In this document: one piece after another, positions 29,489 to 30,621 of the stretch
Numbering within the stretch: the first letter of the stretch is position 1
Layout: every line of letters begins with the position of its first letter
DNA from: Oxalobacteraceae bacterium
Lineage (GTDB): Bacteria > Pseudomonadota > Gammaproteobacteria > Burkholderiales > Burkholderiaceae_D
DNA: 30,621 nt
Assembly (NCBI GenBank): GCA_003132085.1
Contig: PKWO01000513.1
Span: 10,092-40,712, forward strand
Reading direction: 5' to 3'
Notes under the pieces: generated by a model
Told to the model about the DNA's origin: nothing
The model's database searches: none
The model's input: the letters and a program-made list of their open reading frames with translations, nothing else
Position numbers and translations under genes: made by a program

Positions 29489-29863
29489 TTATTGCAACAC
29501 GCTGTAACCACGACCGGCCAAGCATTTGCTAATCACCGACCTCTGTTCATTCTCAGCACGACCCGCAGCCCCAGCCGCGCCACCGATAGCACCAGCACCC
29601 ACCATAGCTTTGCGGAAACCGTCTCCACGTCCACCGCTAATCACGGCAAGGAGGATGCCAAGCCCAGCGCCCGCAACAGCACCGACGGCGGCAGCTTCAC
29701 CGGCAGATGAAAGCCGATCGGCGTAGTCCTGGCAGTCTGACAAATCGCGCCTGTATTGTTGCGCATCGCCAACACCGTCAACCATCGGTGAAAATTTCGC
29801 ACCTGTACCAGCGCAGCCAGCCAGCATTGAAACCAATAAAGCACTCGCAATTAATTTTTTCAT
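29489..29863 (-). CDS. Glycine-zipper lipoprotein (124 aa)
   Basis: MKKLIASALLVSMLAGCAGT is a lipoprotein signal peptide with lipobox LAGC (Cys17). Residues 58-100 (EAAAVGAVAGAGLGILLAVI, AMVGAGAIGGAAGAAG) are a Gly-zipper membrane segment like those of outer-membrane 17-kDa-type lipoproteins, followed by VISKCLAGRGYSVL. DCQDYADRL with a Cys lies before. In a phage it could alter the host surface, e.g. exclude other phages (inference). ATG 29863 overlaps the upstream stop; ribosome site AGTAGGA. Confidence 0.85.
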   Translation of the reverse strand: MKKLIASALLVSMLAGCAGTGAKFSPMVDGVGDAQQYRRDLSDCQDYADRLSSAGEAAAVGAVAGAGLGILLAVISGGRGDGFRKAMVGAGAIGGAAGAAGRAENEQRSVISKCLAGRGYSVLQ

Positions 29864-30099
29864 TTCCTACTCCCTTGTCCATACGTTAAAATCTGATGCC
29901 GTTCGTGGCATTCCCACGATCCAGCATGCCGCTCGACAATCACCCGTTCATTGTCATACTTCGGATTGCACTCGACATAAAACTGGCGCTCGGCCTCGTT
30001 CCGTGCTTCCTCGTCGCGCATCGGCATTATTACCGATATCACCAGCGCGATTAGGATGGTCAGGAGCCAGACTAGGGAGCATTGGGTGCGGTTTGTCAT
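29860..30099 (-). CDS. Small single-span membrane protein (79 aa)
   Basis: The start at 30099 is chosen over the frame's first codon (30183) because the ATG overlaps the previous stop and is preceded by GCGGGGC. MTNRTQCSLVWLLTILIALV then ISVIMPMRDEEARN gives one membrane segment (about 8-25) and a charged, Cys-containing exposed tail (FYVECNPKYDNERVIVERHA, WECHERHQ). Function unknown; it is coupled to the lipoprotein gene downstream. Confidence 0.7.
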   Translation of the reverse strand: MTNRTQCSLVWLLTILIALVISVIMPMRDEEARNEAERQFYVECNPKYDNERVIVERHAGSWECHERHQILTYGQGSRK

Positions 30100-30212
30100 T
30101 GCAGCCCCGCTTTCCATGCCGCCACAGCAGCTTGTGGTGTTGCGCCTGACTGCCACATGCCGCCATTCCCGCAAAGCCAGCAACGAAACGAACCGTCATA
30201 TCTTATTTTCAT
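30096..30212 (-). CDS. 38-residue zinc-finger-like peptide (Lar-type shape)
   Basis: A GGAGG (30219-30223) about 6 nt upstream of ATG 30212 marks the start, and the TGA overlaps the next ATG. The peptide MKIRYDGSFRCWLCGNGGM continues WQSGATPQAAVAAWKAGLQ. CWLCGN plus T...A...W is reminiscent of the small Lar-like zinc-finger peptides of phages, but only one CxxC is present. Overlaps and the strong ribosome site make expression likely; function is open. Confidence 0.65.
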   Translation of the reverse strand: MKIRYDGSFRCWLCGNGGMWQSGATPQAAVAAWKAGLQ

Positions 30213-30213
30213 G

Positions 30214-30405
30214 TCAAACCTCCATCAGCTTGCGAGGGCTACAAATACGTCCCGGCCTCGCGTGGATTTCATCTGGGACAAAAAGGAATAATTCTCTAAT
30301 GTGCCGCATCACCTGTACGGATTTATAGCTCACACCAGGGGCCGGATAAACACCAGTGACGCGCCAACCGATAGCAGGTGTGAATTTCACTGAGACGAGT
30401 TTCAT
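30214..30405 (-). CDS. Small protein (63 aa), unknown
   Basis: The ATG at 30405 overlaps the upstream gene's stop (ATGA) and the end leaves 1 bp before the next gene. The peptide KLVSVKFTPAIGWRVTGVYP with SYKSVQVMRHIRELFLFVPD and an end HARPGRICSPRKLMEV is mixed, basic and beta-like at the start. No family recognised. The tight overlaps with both neighbours support it as a real gene. Confidence 0.65.
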   Translation of the reverse strand: MKLVSVKFTPAIGWRVTGVYPAPGVSYKSVQVMRHIRELFLFVPDEIHARPGRICSPRKLMEV

Positions 30406-30621
30406 GCCGCCGTCTCAACAAACTCGCCGTTATCGTCCAGCACATACCAAACATCAGGTCTGATACCGTTATCGCCAACTTTCGATGCGCGAATGTGCCG
30501 GATGTTGTAACCCGCGTCGTGGTTGCACAGGACGATTGCGCCGTCTTTATCTGCCTTCGCTTTGCCGAATACGCCGATATTCATTGCTACGGAATTTTTG
30601 CCAGTGGCGCTGCTGGCTGAT
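30402..30621 (-). CDS. C-terminal part of a repeat-containing phage protein (runs off the window)
   Basis: The frame stays open to the right edge with no stop, and residues upstream of the ATG at 30584 (SASSATGKNSVA) continue a typical repeat pattern of G..S.A...G units. The end GIRPDVWYVLDDNGEFVE matches the conserved C-terminus of phage proteins carrying S-A-A-A-T-G-type repeats (left-handed beta-roll, YadA-head-like). So the gene is 5' partial rather than a 60-residue protein. Its full role cannot be seen here; a surface-exposed or structural part is possible. Confidence 0.65.
   Translation of the reverse strand, partial: SASSATGKNSVAMNIGVFGKAKADKDGAIVLCNHDAGYNIRHIRASKVGDNGIRPDVWYVLDDNGEFVETAA

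Noticed and set aside
30402..30584. Complete 60-aa gene starting at 30584
   Set aside because: The frame is open to the window edge and the upstream residues fit a repeat protein; no ribosome site precedes the ATG.

Overview
The window is part of a tailed (siphovirus-type) double-stranded DNA phage or prophage that infects a Gram-negative, moderately GC-rich bacterium. The evidence is an HK97-type packaging and head module, a lambda-type tail module (G/GT-like frameshift pair, 1435-residue tape measure) and a holin / secreted lytic transglycosylase lysis cassette. Two phage proteins carry lipoboxes. No ribosomal, tRNA or host housekeeping genes are visible, and the host species cannot be named from the sequence.

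Layout, left to right. 1-1155: tightly overlapping small rightward genes, several Cys-rich, ending in a probable Q-type antiterminator. 1152-1246: a strong sigma70-like promoter whose -35 overlaps the Q stop, then an intrinsic terminator about 40 bp past the predicted start, as in lambda pR'-tR'. 1252-5843: HNH endonuclease, candidate cos region, terminase small and large subunits, a membrane miniprotein, portal, and prohead protease. 5871-8634: major capsid protein bracketed by strong intergenic RNA hairpins, then decoration/fibre-like small proteins. 8634-11711: head-tail connector (with an inserted beta domain), head closure, gp10-like protein, an inserted HNH homing-type endonuclease, and a DUF3168-like tail terminator. 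11712-12347: a Rossmann-like protein of unknown role. 12368-13327: two tandem paralogous tail tube genes, then a terminator. 13423-14264: tail assembly chaperones joined by a predicted -1 frameshift. 14282-18589: tape measure. 18586-23571: tail tip and fibre genes, including one carrying seven about 39-residue Asp-box-like repeats and a small lipoprotein with an HEXXH motif. 23639-25641: lysis genes. 25685-25876: two related terminators where the rightward late genes end.

The right part reads leftward. 28567-25877 is a translationally coupled recombination operon (coiled-coil DUF1351-like protein, ERF-family annealing protein, lambda-exonuclease/YqaJ-type nuclease, winged-helix-like protein), preceded by two small genes. 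29036-29488 is non-coding, with direct repeats, a palindrome and a nested stem. 29489-30621 is a second leftward cluster of overlapping small genes: a glycine-zipper lipoprotein, a membrane protein, a 38-residue zinc-finger-like peptide, and the C-terminal end of a repeat protein that runs off the window.

The most notable points are: the compact Q-promoter-terminator switch; the seven-repeat probable beta-propeller nested in a tail protein; the beta-domain insertion in the head-tail connector; the duplicated tube gene; the A-AAT-TTT slippery heptamer; and twin terminators whose stems covary around a near-identical loop. Assignments rest on motifs, gene order and reading-frame logic only; no database search was possible.
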